Positions 1 to 9,796 of a DNA stretch of 64,000 nt are shown piece after piece. Location: NCBI RefSeq assembly GCF_003002025.1, contig NZ_PVZB01000003.1:124001-188000 (forward strand), given 5' to 3'. This DNA is from Paraburkholderia sp. BL25I1N1 (lineage in GTDB: Bacteria; Pseudomonadota; Gammaproteobacteria; Burkholderiales; Burkholderiaceae). Position 1 is the first letter of the stretch. Each line of letters starts with the position of its first letter. The notes below the pieces were generated by a model. The model was not told where the DNA came from, searched no databases, and was given only the letters and a program-made list of their open reading frames with translations. A program made the translations under genes and the position numbers.

Positions 1-84
1 CTCATCAAAAAGCGCGGCCGGACATTGCCGCCCGTAACCGAGACCTTCGTTTCGATGCTGATCGAGAAGCTCGGCGAGAAATGA
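1..84 (+). CDS. 3' fragment of a gene, possibly a LysR-family regulator
   Basis: The frame is open from the first base and gives 27 residues before a TGA stop, so the gene begins outside the window. The tail (RGRTLPPVTETFVSMLIEKL) resembles the last helix of LysR substrate-binding domains, where a short R-x-L-x-P stretch precedes a final F-x-x-x-L helix. That resemblance is the only evidence, so the family call is tentative. No function can be assigned. Confidence 0.45.
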   Translation, partial: LIKKRGRTLPPVTETFVSMLIEKLGEK

Positions 85-162
85 ACAGCAGCCGAATGCG
101 CGTTAGCTTTCATTTTCAAACAGAGCCCGAATATCGCCGTTAATCGTCTGATTTAATTTAAC

Positions 163-193
163 ACTCCCGCGCTAATATCGGCTTCGCGGGAGT
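163..193. terminator. 9-bp inverted repeat after the first gene
   Basis: ACTCCCGCG at 163-171 is perfectly repeated in inverse at 185-193, with a 13-base loop. It lies between the stop at 84 and the gene starting at 260. No T-run follows on either strand, so it may be a weak terminator or an operator. The rest of 85-259 shows only AT-rich sequence that could hold a promoter. Confidence 0.4.
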
Positions 194-259
194 TCGGGGG
201 ATTAAAGACCGCTCGCGCGTGTTTCCAAAACTCCAAAACTTCGAAAACGAAAACTGATA

Positions 260-769
260 ATGAGTCAATTTCGAATACTCGCGGCGACCGCGGCTTCGTT
301 CGCTCTGACAGCGCTGACCGCTCCGGCGTATGCGGCACTGGGCGGCGCACCGACCTATCCGGTCACGGCCAGCAGCACGAGCGCAGGGGCGGCCGGCCAG
401 AATAACGCGGCAGTGGCGCGCTTCGCCGCCAGCGGCAATGCGGCCTCGGCGAATTACACGGTGAGCCAGACCACGCTGCCCTCGGGCACCGTCGTAAGCG
501 AGTACATCAGCGCCGGCAATACGGTGTTTGCCTTGAGCTGGGAAGGCCCGACCATGCCGCCGCTCAAGACACTGCTCGCCACTTATTTCCCGACTTACGT
601 CCAGGCACTCACCGACGCCCACGCCACGCAAGGCGGCGGCTACGGGCCCGCCGTCGTGCATCAGTCGGCGCTGGTCGTGGAGACCGGCGGCCATATGGGC
701 GCGTTCGTGGGCCGTGCCTATTTACCGCAAGCGCTGCCGCAAGGCGTGAGCGCTGACGATATCAAGTAA
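260..769 (+). CDS. DUF2844 family exported protein
   Basis: This is a 169-residue protein of unknown function. An N-terminal signal peptide is clear: a hydrophobic stretch at about residues 5-25 ending in AYA-A. The remainder matches the DUF2844 pattern, with an early LGGxPxYP segment, a central segment on a heritable theme (TLPSGTVVSEYIS, then FALSWEGPTMPPL), and a C-terminal GRAYLPQALP segment. In Burkholderia this family is almost always followed by a DUF3443 gene, as it is here 30 bases downstream. The two are probably co-transcribed and act in the envelope. A biochemical role is not known to me. Confidence 0.85.
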   Translation: MSQFRILAATAASFALTALTAPAYAALGGAPTYPVTASSTSAGAAGQNNAAVARFAASGNAASANYTVSQTTLPSGTVVSEYISAGNTVFALSWEGPTMPPLKTLLATYFPTYVQALTDAHATQGGGYGPAVVHQSALVVETGGHMGAFVGRAYLPQALPQGVSADDIK

Positions 770-799
770 CTCATTAAAATCATTAGAGAGAGAACAACA

Positions 800-2125
800 G
801 TGCGCAAAATCGCAAGGATTATTGCCGCGGGGCTCGGGCTCGGGTTGGCACTCAGTCTCGCCGGCTGCGGCGGGGGTGGCGGCTCCAGCAACAACGCAAC
901 GGCCAACGCACCAGTTGCCGCCAGTGCGCCGGTGGGCCCGGGCAACACGACGTCCAATCCCCTCGTCACCGACTCGACACCCAACGTGCTCGCCGTCGAC
1001 GCCTCCGCCGTGCCCACACCAGCCAATGCCGGCAACACAATGTCGGTCACGGTCAGCGCAACAGGCATTCATAATCAGCCGATGGTCAGCGTCAAGATCT
1101 GCGCCCCCGGCTCCAACGCAGCCACGAGTTGCACGACGATTCCGAACGTGATCGTCGATACGGCGTCGTTCGGGCTGCGACTGGTGCGCTCGGCGATCCC
1201 GAACGCCACGTTCAGTGCGCTCACCGCCGAAACGGACCAGTCGAGCGGCCTGCCGCTTGCTGAATGCGCATTGTTCGGCAGCGGTTATGCATGGGGTTCG
1301 GTGCATCTCGCGGACATCGGGCTGTCGAGCGAGGTTGCCCCGTCGGTGCCGATCCACGTGATTGGCGATCCCGCGCTGACCATTGCCGCACCGTCTGAAT
1401 GCCAGGTCGGCCGTCAATTGGCGAGCGCGGCCGATCTCGGCGCGAACGGCATTCTCGGCATCGGCGTGAGCCCGACGGACTGCGGCTCGCAATGTGCGCT
1501 GACGACGATCTCGCAGTTCTATTACACCAATGCCGGCAATGCCACCTCGGTGCCCGTCGCAAAACAGATCAGCAATCCGGTCGCGCGCTTCCCGCAAGAC
1601 AACAACGGTGTGATTCTGGAGATGGCGCAGGTGTTGGATAGCGGCAGCGCGACCGCTCAAGGCACGCTTGTGTTCGGCATCGACACGCAGGCCAATAACG
1701 TGCTGAACGGCACGGGCGCGCCGATTCTCCGGACGGATCTGAATGGCGACTTCACGTCGTCATATGGCGGCACCACGTTCACGCAGACGTTCTTCGATTC
1801 GGGCTCGACGGTGCTGTTCTTTCCGGACACGACGATCGCTCGCGACACGTCGTCCGGGTACTACATCCCGGCTGCGACCGTGGGTCGTACTTCGACGCTG
1901 GCAGGGACCAATCCGGCGAGCGTGACGCTCGGCTTCAATATCGCGAACGCCGCGACGCTGACATCATCGGGGAATAGCGCGTTCAACAATCTCGGTATCT
2001 ACATGACCCGGCAGTTCGACTTCGGTCTGCCGTTCTTTTATGGCCGTCATGTGTATTACGGCATTTCCGGCCGTGCATCGACGGGTGGTGGCACGGGGCC
2101 CTACGTCGCTTACGTGTCGAGCTGA
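800..2125 (+). CDS. DUF3443 family lipoprotein
   Basis: This is a 441-residue protein starting at a GTG, with a purine-rich AGAGAG stretch about 9 bases upstream. The N terminus has a lipoprotein signal with lipobox LAGC followed by a glycine run, so it is expected to be anchored in the outer or inner membrane. The mature part contains IVDTASFGLRLV near residue 115 and FDSGSTVLFFP further on. These resemble the two DT/SG motifs of pepsin-fold aspartic proteases, which is the fold I would suspect for DUF3443. The gene follows the DUF2844 gene and the pair is conserved in the genus. Substrate and activity are unknown. Confidence 0.85.
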   Translation: MRKIARIIAAGLGLGLALSLAGCGGGGGSSNNATANAPVAASAPVGPGNTTSNPLVTDSTPNVLAVDASAVPTPANAGNTMSVTVSATGIHNQPMVSVKICAPGSNAATSCTTIPNVIVDTASFGLRLVRSAIPNATFSALTAETDQSSGLPLAECALFGSGYAWGSVHLADIGLSSEVAPSVPIHVIGDPALTIAAPSECQVGRQLASAADLGANGILGIGVSPTDCGSQCALTTISQFYYTNAGNATSVPVAKQISNPVARFPQDNNGVILEMAQVLDSGSATAQGTLVFGIDTQANNVLNGTGAPILRTDLNGDFTSSYGGTTFTQTFFDSGSTVLFFPDTTIARDTSSGYYIPAATVGRTSTLAGTNPASVTLGFNIANAATLTSSGNSAFNNLGIYMTRQFDFGLPFFYGRHVYYGISGRASTGGGTGPYVAYVSS

Positions 2126-2301
2126 GCGCCGGTCTTCCCGCCTGTGAATGACGCTCGATCCGTCATGACGGGGCAATTGTGCGGCATGACACGGCAACAG
2201 GAGGCGGACCCACACCGCCCGAATGCAAAAACTCGTAGGTCTGTTGATCTTCTGATGGCAACGCTGGCAACCTAGCGAATCACAACGCAGCATGTTGCAA
2301 G

Positions 2302-2337
2302 GACCGGAGTAGCGCGCCAAAAGCGCCAACTCCGGTC
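2302..2337. other. nested inverted repeat upstream of the hydrolase gene
   Basis: GACCGGAGT at 2302-2310 is repeated in inverse at 2329-2337. Inside it GCGC at 2312-2315 pairs with GCGC at 2323-2326. The structure ends 21 bases before the hydrolase start, so it would lie in that gene's 5' leader, or end the DUF3443 transcript. No T-run follows. Confidence 0.4.
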
Positions 2338-2358
2338 GACACAGCGGAGACAACGGCA

Positions 2359-3177
2359 ATGGAACCCTCCACCCACCCGCACGACGAAGACCTCGAACAC
2401 TTCGAAGCCCACGGCGCCGCGCCGCTGCCGGTCCCGAGCGACGAAGGCTACGTCGAGCACGAAGGCGCGCGAATCTGGTACGCATCGTATGGCGCAGGCG
2501 CGCCGGTGATCCTGCTTCACGGCGGTCTCGGACACAGCGGCAACTGGGGCTATCAGGTTCCGGCGCTGCTCGACGCGGGGCATCGCGTGGTGGTCGTCGA
2601 CAGCCGCGGCCACGGCCGCAGCACCCGCGACGCGCGGCCCTACCGCTACGAACTGATGGCCTTCGACGTGCTGGCCGTCATGGATGCGCTGCAACTCGAA
2701 CGCGCCGCGCTGGTGGGCTGGAGCGACGGCGCCTGCGTCGCGATGGTATTGGGCGCCACGGCCCCCGAGCGCGTAGCGGGCGTGTTCTTCTTCGGCTGCA
2801 ATATGGATCCGAGCGGCACCAAACCGTTTGTACCCACGCCCGCTATCGAGCGCTGCTTCAGCCGCCATGCCAAAGACTACGCGCAGCTATCGGCGACACC
2901 GCGCGACTTCGAGGCGTTCGTCGGCGCGGTCAGCGCGATGATGAAAACAGAGCCCAACTATTCCGCCGACGATCTGGCAAAGATTCGCGTGCCGGTCGCG
3001 ATCGTGCAGAGCGAGCACGACGAGTTCATCAAGCCGGAACACGCCGACTATCTCGCGCGCAGCATTCCGGGCGCGGAGTTGATCCTGCTGCCCGGCATGA
3101 GCCATTTCGCGCCGCTGCAAAGGCCCGCGCAATTCAATCGCGTGGTGCTGGATTTCCTGCGCCGAATTGCACGTTGA
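2359..3177 (+). CDS. alpha/beta-fold hydrolase
   Basis: This 272-residue cytoplasmic protein is predicted to hydrolyse an ester, lactone or similar bond; the substrate is unknown. The oxyanion-hole motif HGG is near residue 54. The nucleophile elbow G-W-S-D-G places the catalytic Ser at 122. SEHDEF gives Asp 221 and GMSHFAP gives His 249, completing a canonical triad. There is no signal peptide; the first 30 residues are acidic and probably disordered. GGAGA at 2346-2350 lies 8 bases before the ATG and supports this start. The gene stands alone between the DUF3443 gene and a small orphan. Confidence 0.85.
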   Translation: MEPSTHPHDEDLEHFEAHGAAPLPVPSDEGYVEHEGARIWYASYGAGAPVILLHGGLGHSGNWGYQVPALLDAGHRVVVVDSRGHGRSTRDARPYRYELMAFDVLAVMDALQLERAALVGWSDGACVAMVLGATAPERVAGVFFFGCNMDPSGTKPFVPTPAIERCFSRHAKDYAQLSATPRDFEAFVGAVSAMMKTEPNYSADDLAKIRVPVAIVQSEHDEFIKPEHADYLARSIPGAELILLPGMSHFAPLQRPAQFNRVVLDFLRRIAR

Positions 3178-3569
3178 ACAGGACGGCGGCGCTCCTCGCG
3201 TCTTCTGGCTGCCACGCTTCGGCGCAAGCGTCGCTCAAAACCCTCAAAATTTCACGATGCGGAACGATCACGCGCTTCGTAAAAAATCGTGGTGCGTGGC
3301 ACAAATTCGGCATTTCGCAATGTCGCCCCACGTTGCATATCGTGAAACCGAATCGATAAGCCGTTATTTATAAACAATAATTTTATAAGCAACGAAGCGT
3401 CTCACAGCCACTTGCGCCGCTGCGTGCTGACGTAGACTCTTTTACAAGAGCCGGCGCTTCAGTAGTCGAGCGGAGCGGGAAGAGACAAAACACTGTCTGA
3501 AGAATCCCAACCTCTGGAACGAAGCCGCCACGGCACCGCGGTTTTTAAATGGTACTTGGGAGACTAAAA
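3178..3569. other. intergenic region, no gene seen
   Basis: These 392 bases have short open frames with no recognisable protein features. The middle (about 3355-3395) is AT-rich and could hold the promoter of the small gene at 3570. A small hairpin (CTCTT, TTAC loop, AAGAG) lies near 3438-3451. Nothing else is evident. Confidence 0.5.
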
Positions 3570-3800
3570 ATGAAAGGCTTTCGCTTCGGTTCGAATCAGG
3601 GTGCTTTCTATATTTTGCCGGGCCAGGACGGTTGGGAGGCGACCTACGGCAATGAAACGCTCGGTGAATTTGCCAGCCCGCAACAGGCGGCGGACGACCT
3701 CGCCCGCGGCTTGATCTGCCCGCATCTCTCGGAAGCCGACGACACGTCGACGCTCGAGATTCCAGAGAAACTCAGCGATTGGGAAATCGTTCACGTGTGA
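3570..3800 (+). CDS. small conserved-looking protein of unknown function
   Basis: This 76-residue acidic protein starts MKGFRFG and ends DWEIVHV. It has no signal peptide, membrane segment or known motif. An upstream in-frame ATG at 3549 exists, but GGGAGA at 3558-3563 is well placed for the ATG at 3570. The sequence reads as a single small alpha/beta domain with a helix-rich middle (SPQQAADDLARGL). It is followed by a strong hairpin and by the convergent icd gene. I do not recognise a family. Confidence 0.65.
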   Translation: MKGFRFGSNQGAFYILPGQDGWEATYGNETLGEFASPQQAADDLARGLICPHLSEADDTSTLEIPEKLSDWEIVHV

Positions 3801-3837
3801 TGGCCGGTATGGCCATTGTCCACGTTGGCGTAGAAAC

Positions 3838-3865
3838 GACGATGGCGCTCGAAAGCGCCATCGTC
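3838..3865. terminator. 12-bp perfect stem between converging genes
   Basis: GACGATGGCGCT at 3838-3849 pairs perfectly with AGCGCCATCGTC at 3854-3865 around a CGAA tetraloop. It lies between the small gene (+) and icd (-), so it probably serves as a shared terminator. T-runs are short (ATGTTT on plus, GTTTC on minus). Confidence 0.65.
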
Positions 3866-3907
3866 ATGTTTACCGCTTGTTTCTGTGCAGCCTACGGCCT
3901 CAATGCC

Positions 3908-6238
<2,331 letters not shown>

Positions 6239-6416
6239 CTACGGCCAAGCCGTGAGTATATGCGTGTTTTCCTCTACTCGCTGCTAAACAAACATATCCC
6301 GGAAACGCCATCAAGAGGGTCGAGCCCCGCCAGACAAGGCTTTCGGCCGATTTAGCGTCGTCTTATGACAGATGTCTTATAGATGACTCAGAACTCGCAA
6401 CAAATATATTGTTAAT

Positions 6417-6435
6417 GCGAATCAGATGCATTACC
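6417..6435 (+). promoter_or_regulatory. candidate Fur box upstream of TonB receptor
   Basis: The 19-base stretch GCGAATCAGATGCATTACC matches 12 of 19 positions of the classical Fur consensus. It sits in an AT-rich patch about 80-100 bases before the receptor start and next to TATATTGTTAATG, which could be a -10 region. The rest of the 6137-6517 gap shows no gene. No GGTAAA-N17-CGTC (OrbS-type) promoter is present here, so the receptor is inferred to respond to Fur directly. Confidence 0.5.
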
Positions 6436-6517
6436 ATTTAAACGCACCTGTGTTCTTACATTTCGATTACTCCAACCACTCGCTGTCGCTGAGGCCGTTT
6501 CGCACTTTTCCAGGTGC

Positions 6518-8734
6518 GTGACAGGCGTCACTCTGTCCAATTCAAACAACATGCAGATATTCTTTGTCGCCGGCCGACCGGCGTTTGTGCGCGGCCAACG
6601 CCGCACTCCCTCGCTGCTGAGCGCGGGGCTTCTCGCCAGCGTCGGTTTGACGCTTTCCACGCTATCGACTTCGGGCTGGGCGCAGGTCGCGGCCAGCGAC
6701 GCCGGCGCGACGCTGCCGGCCGTGAGCGTCTCGGCGTCGAAAGACACTACCGTGGCGCAGGCCGACACAATCAGCGCGGGCGCGCTGGGTTCGCGCAAGC
6801 AGGTGGACACGCCGTTCTCGACCCACGTCGTGACGAGCGACGAAGCGCAGGACCTGTTCGCGACGACCGCCAATGATCTGTACAAGTACGATCCGGCGGT
6901 CTCGGTGACCAGCGAGAACGCGATCAGCGAAAACTCCATGTTCACCGTGCGCGGCATGCCGATCGACACGCTGAACAGCGTCAAGGTGGACGGCCAGAGT
7001 TTCCCTTCGTGGGATACCGACCTCTCGCTCGAACCGTTCGAGCAGGTCGAGTTGCTCAAGGGCCTGTCGGGCTTCATGTACGGCTTCGGCTCGCCGGGCG
7101 GTATCGTCAACTACGTGTTGAAGCGCCCCACCGACACGCCGTACCGCAGCATCTCGGTCGGCTACAAGTCGGCCGGCGTGTTCAGCGAGGCGGTGGATCT
7201 GGGCGGCCGCTTCGGCAATGACGACCGTTTCGGCTATCGCCTGAACCTCGCCAACGAAAACGGCAACACCGCCGAAGACCACGGCCACGTGCGCCGCCAG
7301 GTCGCTTCGCTCGCATTCGACTTCCGCATCACGCCCGATCTGACGTGGAGCGCCGACGCGTTCTACCAGAAGCGCAGAACCAACGGCACGCTGTTCGGCC
7401 TGATGTTCGGCGCCGACGCCGGCGGCATTCCCGACGCGAGCAAAGTCACCCACGCGCTCACGCAACCGCAGAACTACTATGAGACCGAAATGGCCTCGTT
7501 CGGCACGGGCCTGGATTACCGCATCTCCGAAAACTGGCATGCGAGCATCAAGTATCGCTTCGCCAAGGAGAACCGCACGAATTCGGATAGCTTGCTGTTC
7601 GTCACCGACCCTGCAGGCAACTACTCGAACACGCTCTACGCGGCCATGACGCGCTACTTCTATCAGAACGTCGACGGCATGGTGCAAGGCCATTTCAACA
7701 CAGGCAGCATCAAGCACGACGTGGTGGTGGGCGCGGGCTTCCTGACGCAAACCAGTGAGTACAGCAACAGCACGGGTTGGAACGACGGCTACTTCCTCGG
7801 CAACGGCAATCTGTACGCCAGCACGTTGCTGACCAACGACGAAGTCAGCATCGGCTCGAACCTGTACCGTCAGCAGCGCACCACGCAAGCCGCCGTGTAC
7901 GCGAGCGATACCGTGCAACTCACGTCGCGTCTGTCGGCACTGGTCGGCGTGCGCTACACGCAATATCAGCAGCACGTGTACGACCCGAGCGGCGCGGTGT
8001 CGTCGCAGTATCAGGCGGACCCGGTTACGCCGACCTTCGCGTTGATGTTCAAGACCGATCCGTACTCGACGCTGTATGCGAGCTACGTGGAGTCGCTGGA
8101 ACAAGGGGGGGCGGCTTCGAACACCAACCTCAACTACCCGGACACCTTCGGCCCGCTGCGCAGCAAGCAGTACGAAGTCGGCTTCAAGACCGATCACGCC
8201 AAGTGGGGCGCCAACCTCGCGCTGTTCCGCGTCGATCAGGGTTACAACTACACGAACGTCGACAATATCTTCGTGCAGGACGGCACCAAACGCTATCAAG
8301 GCCTCGACGCGAGCGGCTGGCTTGCGGTCACGAGCGAATGGCGCGTGCTGGGCGGCGTGATGTGGCTCGATACGAAGGCCGTGGACGTGAACGACCCGAC
8401 CGTGGAAGGCAAGCGCATCTACGGCGCGCCGCGCTTCACCGTGACGGGCCGCATCGAATACAACCCGTCGTATCTGCGTCCGCTGACGCTGGCATTCGGC
8501 GGCAAGTACGTCGGCAACCAGGCCGTCGATGCGCAGAACACTCAGTTCGTGCCGGCATACACCACGTTCGATCTGAGCGGCCGCTATGAGACGAAGATCG
8601 CGGGCAAGGACGTGACGTTCCGCGCGGGCATCAACAACCTGTTCAACCGCCGTTACTGGACGACGGCGTGGGGCTACTACGTGGCGCCGTCGCCCACGCG
8701 CACTGCCGTAGCCAGCGCAACGCTGCAGTTCTAA
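6518..8734 (+). CDS. TonB-dependent siderophore receptor
   Basis: This outer-membrane beta-barrel receptor of 738 residues is predicted to import a ferric siderophore, most simply the one made by the nearby NRPS. After an N-terminal signal region ending near GWAQVAA comes a plug domain (VDTPFSTHVVTSDEAQD, then VRGMPIDTLNSVKVDG and GLSGFMYGFGSPGGIVNYVLKRP). Barrel repeats follow, and the protein ends in a terminal Phe (ASATLQF), as usual for barrel assembly. There is no N-terminal signalling (STN) domain, so it should not signal to an anti-sigma factor. GTG at 6518 or ATG at 6551 could start translation; the second gives a more ordinary signal peptide. Its stop overlaps the stop of the convergent LysR gene. 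Confidence 0.9.
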   Translation: MTGVTLSNSNNMQIFFVAGRPAFVRGQRRTPSLLSAGLLASVGLTLSTLSTSGWAQVAASDAGATLPAVSVSASKDTTVAQADTISAGALGSRKQVDTPFSTHVVTSDEAQDLFATTANDLYKYDPAVSVTSENAISENSMFTVRGMPIDTLNSVKVDGQSFPSWDTDLSLEPFEQVELLKGLSGFMYGFGSPGGIVNYVLKRPTDTPYRSISVGYKSAGVFSEAVDLGGRFGNDDRFGYRLNLANENGNTAEDHGHVRRQVASLAFDFRITPDLTWSADAFYQKRRTNGTLFGLMFGADAGGIPDASKVTHALTQPQNYYETEMASFGTGLDYRISENWHASIKYRFAKENRTNSDSLLFVTDPAGNYSNTLYAAMTRYFYQNVDGMVQGHFNTGSIKHDVVVGAGFLTQTSEYSNSTGWNDGYFLGNGNLYASTLLTNDEVSIGSNLYRQQRTTQAAVYASDTVQLTSRLSALVGVRYTQYQQHVYDPSGAVSSQYQADPVTPTFALMFKTDPYSTLYASYVESLEQGGAASNTNLNYPDTFGPLRSKQYEVGFKTDHAKWGANLALFRVDQGYNYTNVDNIFVQDGTKRYQGLDASGWLAVTSEWRVLGGVMWLDTKAVDVNDPTVEGKRIYGAPRFTVTGRIEYNPSYLRPLTLAFGGKYVGNQAVDAQNTQFVPAYTTFDLSGRYETKIAGKDVTFRAGINNLFNRRYWTTAWGYYVAPSPTRTAVASATLQF

Positions 8735-9669
8735 GCATCGCTTGAACGAGGGGCGCCCCTGGCGGGCGTCCCGATCATGGCGGGAATCTCCGCAACCAGC
8801 GCATCGATCGCACAGCGCGTTTTCAGCGGCAGATAGCGGCTTTTCGGCCACACCAGGTGAATCTCCTGAGCAGGCCGGAAACAATTCTCCATCACCGTCA
8901 CCAGCTCGCCTGTTTTCTCATAACGGGCCAATAGCCAACTCGGCAGCCATGCGAGGCCGAAACCGGCGAGAGCGGCATCGACAATCCCTTTCATGTCGTC
9001 GAAACCGAGTTGCGGCTGAACCTGCGCGCGGCGGATTTGCCCGTCGACGTCGACCACATCCCACGGCTGCGCCGATCCTGCTCGCAAGTAGGCGATCACC
9101 GCATGGCCGCGTAATTCCTCCACGTTGCGCGGCGTGCCATGACGCGCGAGATAAGCCGGCGCGGCGCCGATACTCGCATGCTGCATGCCGAGCTTGCGCG
9201 CGGCGAGGCTCACGCTGTCGGCGAGCGGGCCCACGCGCACCACGAGATCGAAACCCTCTTCAATCACGTCCACGAAGCGGTCGGTAATCGAAATGTCGAT
9301 CTTCAATTGCGGATGCTTGCGCGCAAGTCCGAGCAGCACAGGCGCCACGCAGTAGTGACCGAAAGCCTGCGGCACGCTCACGCGCAAACGGCCTTGGGGC
9401 TCGCGTCGGCCAGAGTCGAGATCGGCTTCGGCGGCTTCGAGTTCGGCCAGCGCGCGCACGCAGCGGTCGTAGTAAGCCTGGCCGTCTTCGGTGAGACGCT
9501 GGCTGCGCGTCGTGCGATTGAGCAGGCGCACGCCGAGGCGCTTCTCCAGCCGCACGATCACTTTGCCGACCGCCGAGCGGGTCAGGTTCATCCGCTCCGC
9601 CGCGAGCGCAAAACTGCCCGTTTCCACCACGCGTACGAAGGTCGTCACGCCGTCGAGGATGTCGCTCAT
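8731..9669 (-). CDS. LysR-family transcriptional regulator
   Basis: This is a 312-residue DNA-binding regulator. The N-terminal winged helix is typical (FVRVVETGSFALAAERMNLTRSAVGKVIVRLEKRLGVRLLNRTTR, residues about 10-55). A PBP2-like effector domain follows from about residue 90. The gene is divergent from the MFS gene with a 127-base shared promoter region, the standard arrangement for a LysR protein controlling an adjacent exporter. Its 3' end overlaps the receptor gene by 4 bases on the other strand. The effector is unknown. Confidence 0.92.
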   Translation of the reverse strand: MSDILDGVTTFVRVVETGSFALAAERMNLTRSAVGKVIVRLEKRLGVRLLNRTTRSQRLTEDGQAYYDRCVRALAELEAAEADLDSGRREPQGRLRVSVPQAFGHYCVAPVLLGLARKHPQLKIDISITDRFVDVIEEGFDLVVRVGPLADSVSLAARKLGMQHASIGAAPAYLARHGTPRNVEELRGHAVIAYLRAGSAQPWDVVDVDGQIRRAQVQPQLGFDDMKGIVDAALAGFGLAWLPSWLLARYEKTGELVTVMENCFRPAQEIHLVWPKSRYLPLKTRCAIDALVAEIPAMIGTPARGAPRSSDA

Positions 9670-9718
9670 CTGTTCGCCCTATTGGTTCCCATGGAGACGC
9701 ATTTCCGGGATTTTTATG

Positions 9719-9732
9719 CGTCAATCGGGACG
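9719..9732. promoter_or_regulatory. possible LysR operator dyad in divergent promoter
   Basis: CGTC-N6-GACG lies between the divergent LysR and MFS starts, close to an AT-rich CCTATATTACA that could be a -10. It is short and imperfect outside the core, so this is only a candidate. Confidence 0.25.
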
Positions 9733-9796
9733 TGATTTCCCCCTATATTACACAGTCCATGGTGGGCGAGCCCATCGACTAACGAGGTGAATATCC

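Noticed and set aside
3864..3894. TTTACC near 3868 as an OrbS-type -35 on the minus strand
   Set aside because: The base run 17 bases on is not CGTC and it lies at the 3' end of icd.
6662..8884. Long antisense frame across the TonB receptor gene (and similar ones over icd, the NRPS genes and pvdA)
   Set aside because: High-GC coding regions often leave open antisense frames. Their translations are rich in Arg, His and Ala with no domain, while the sense frames have clear motifs.
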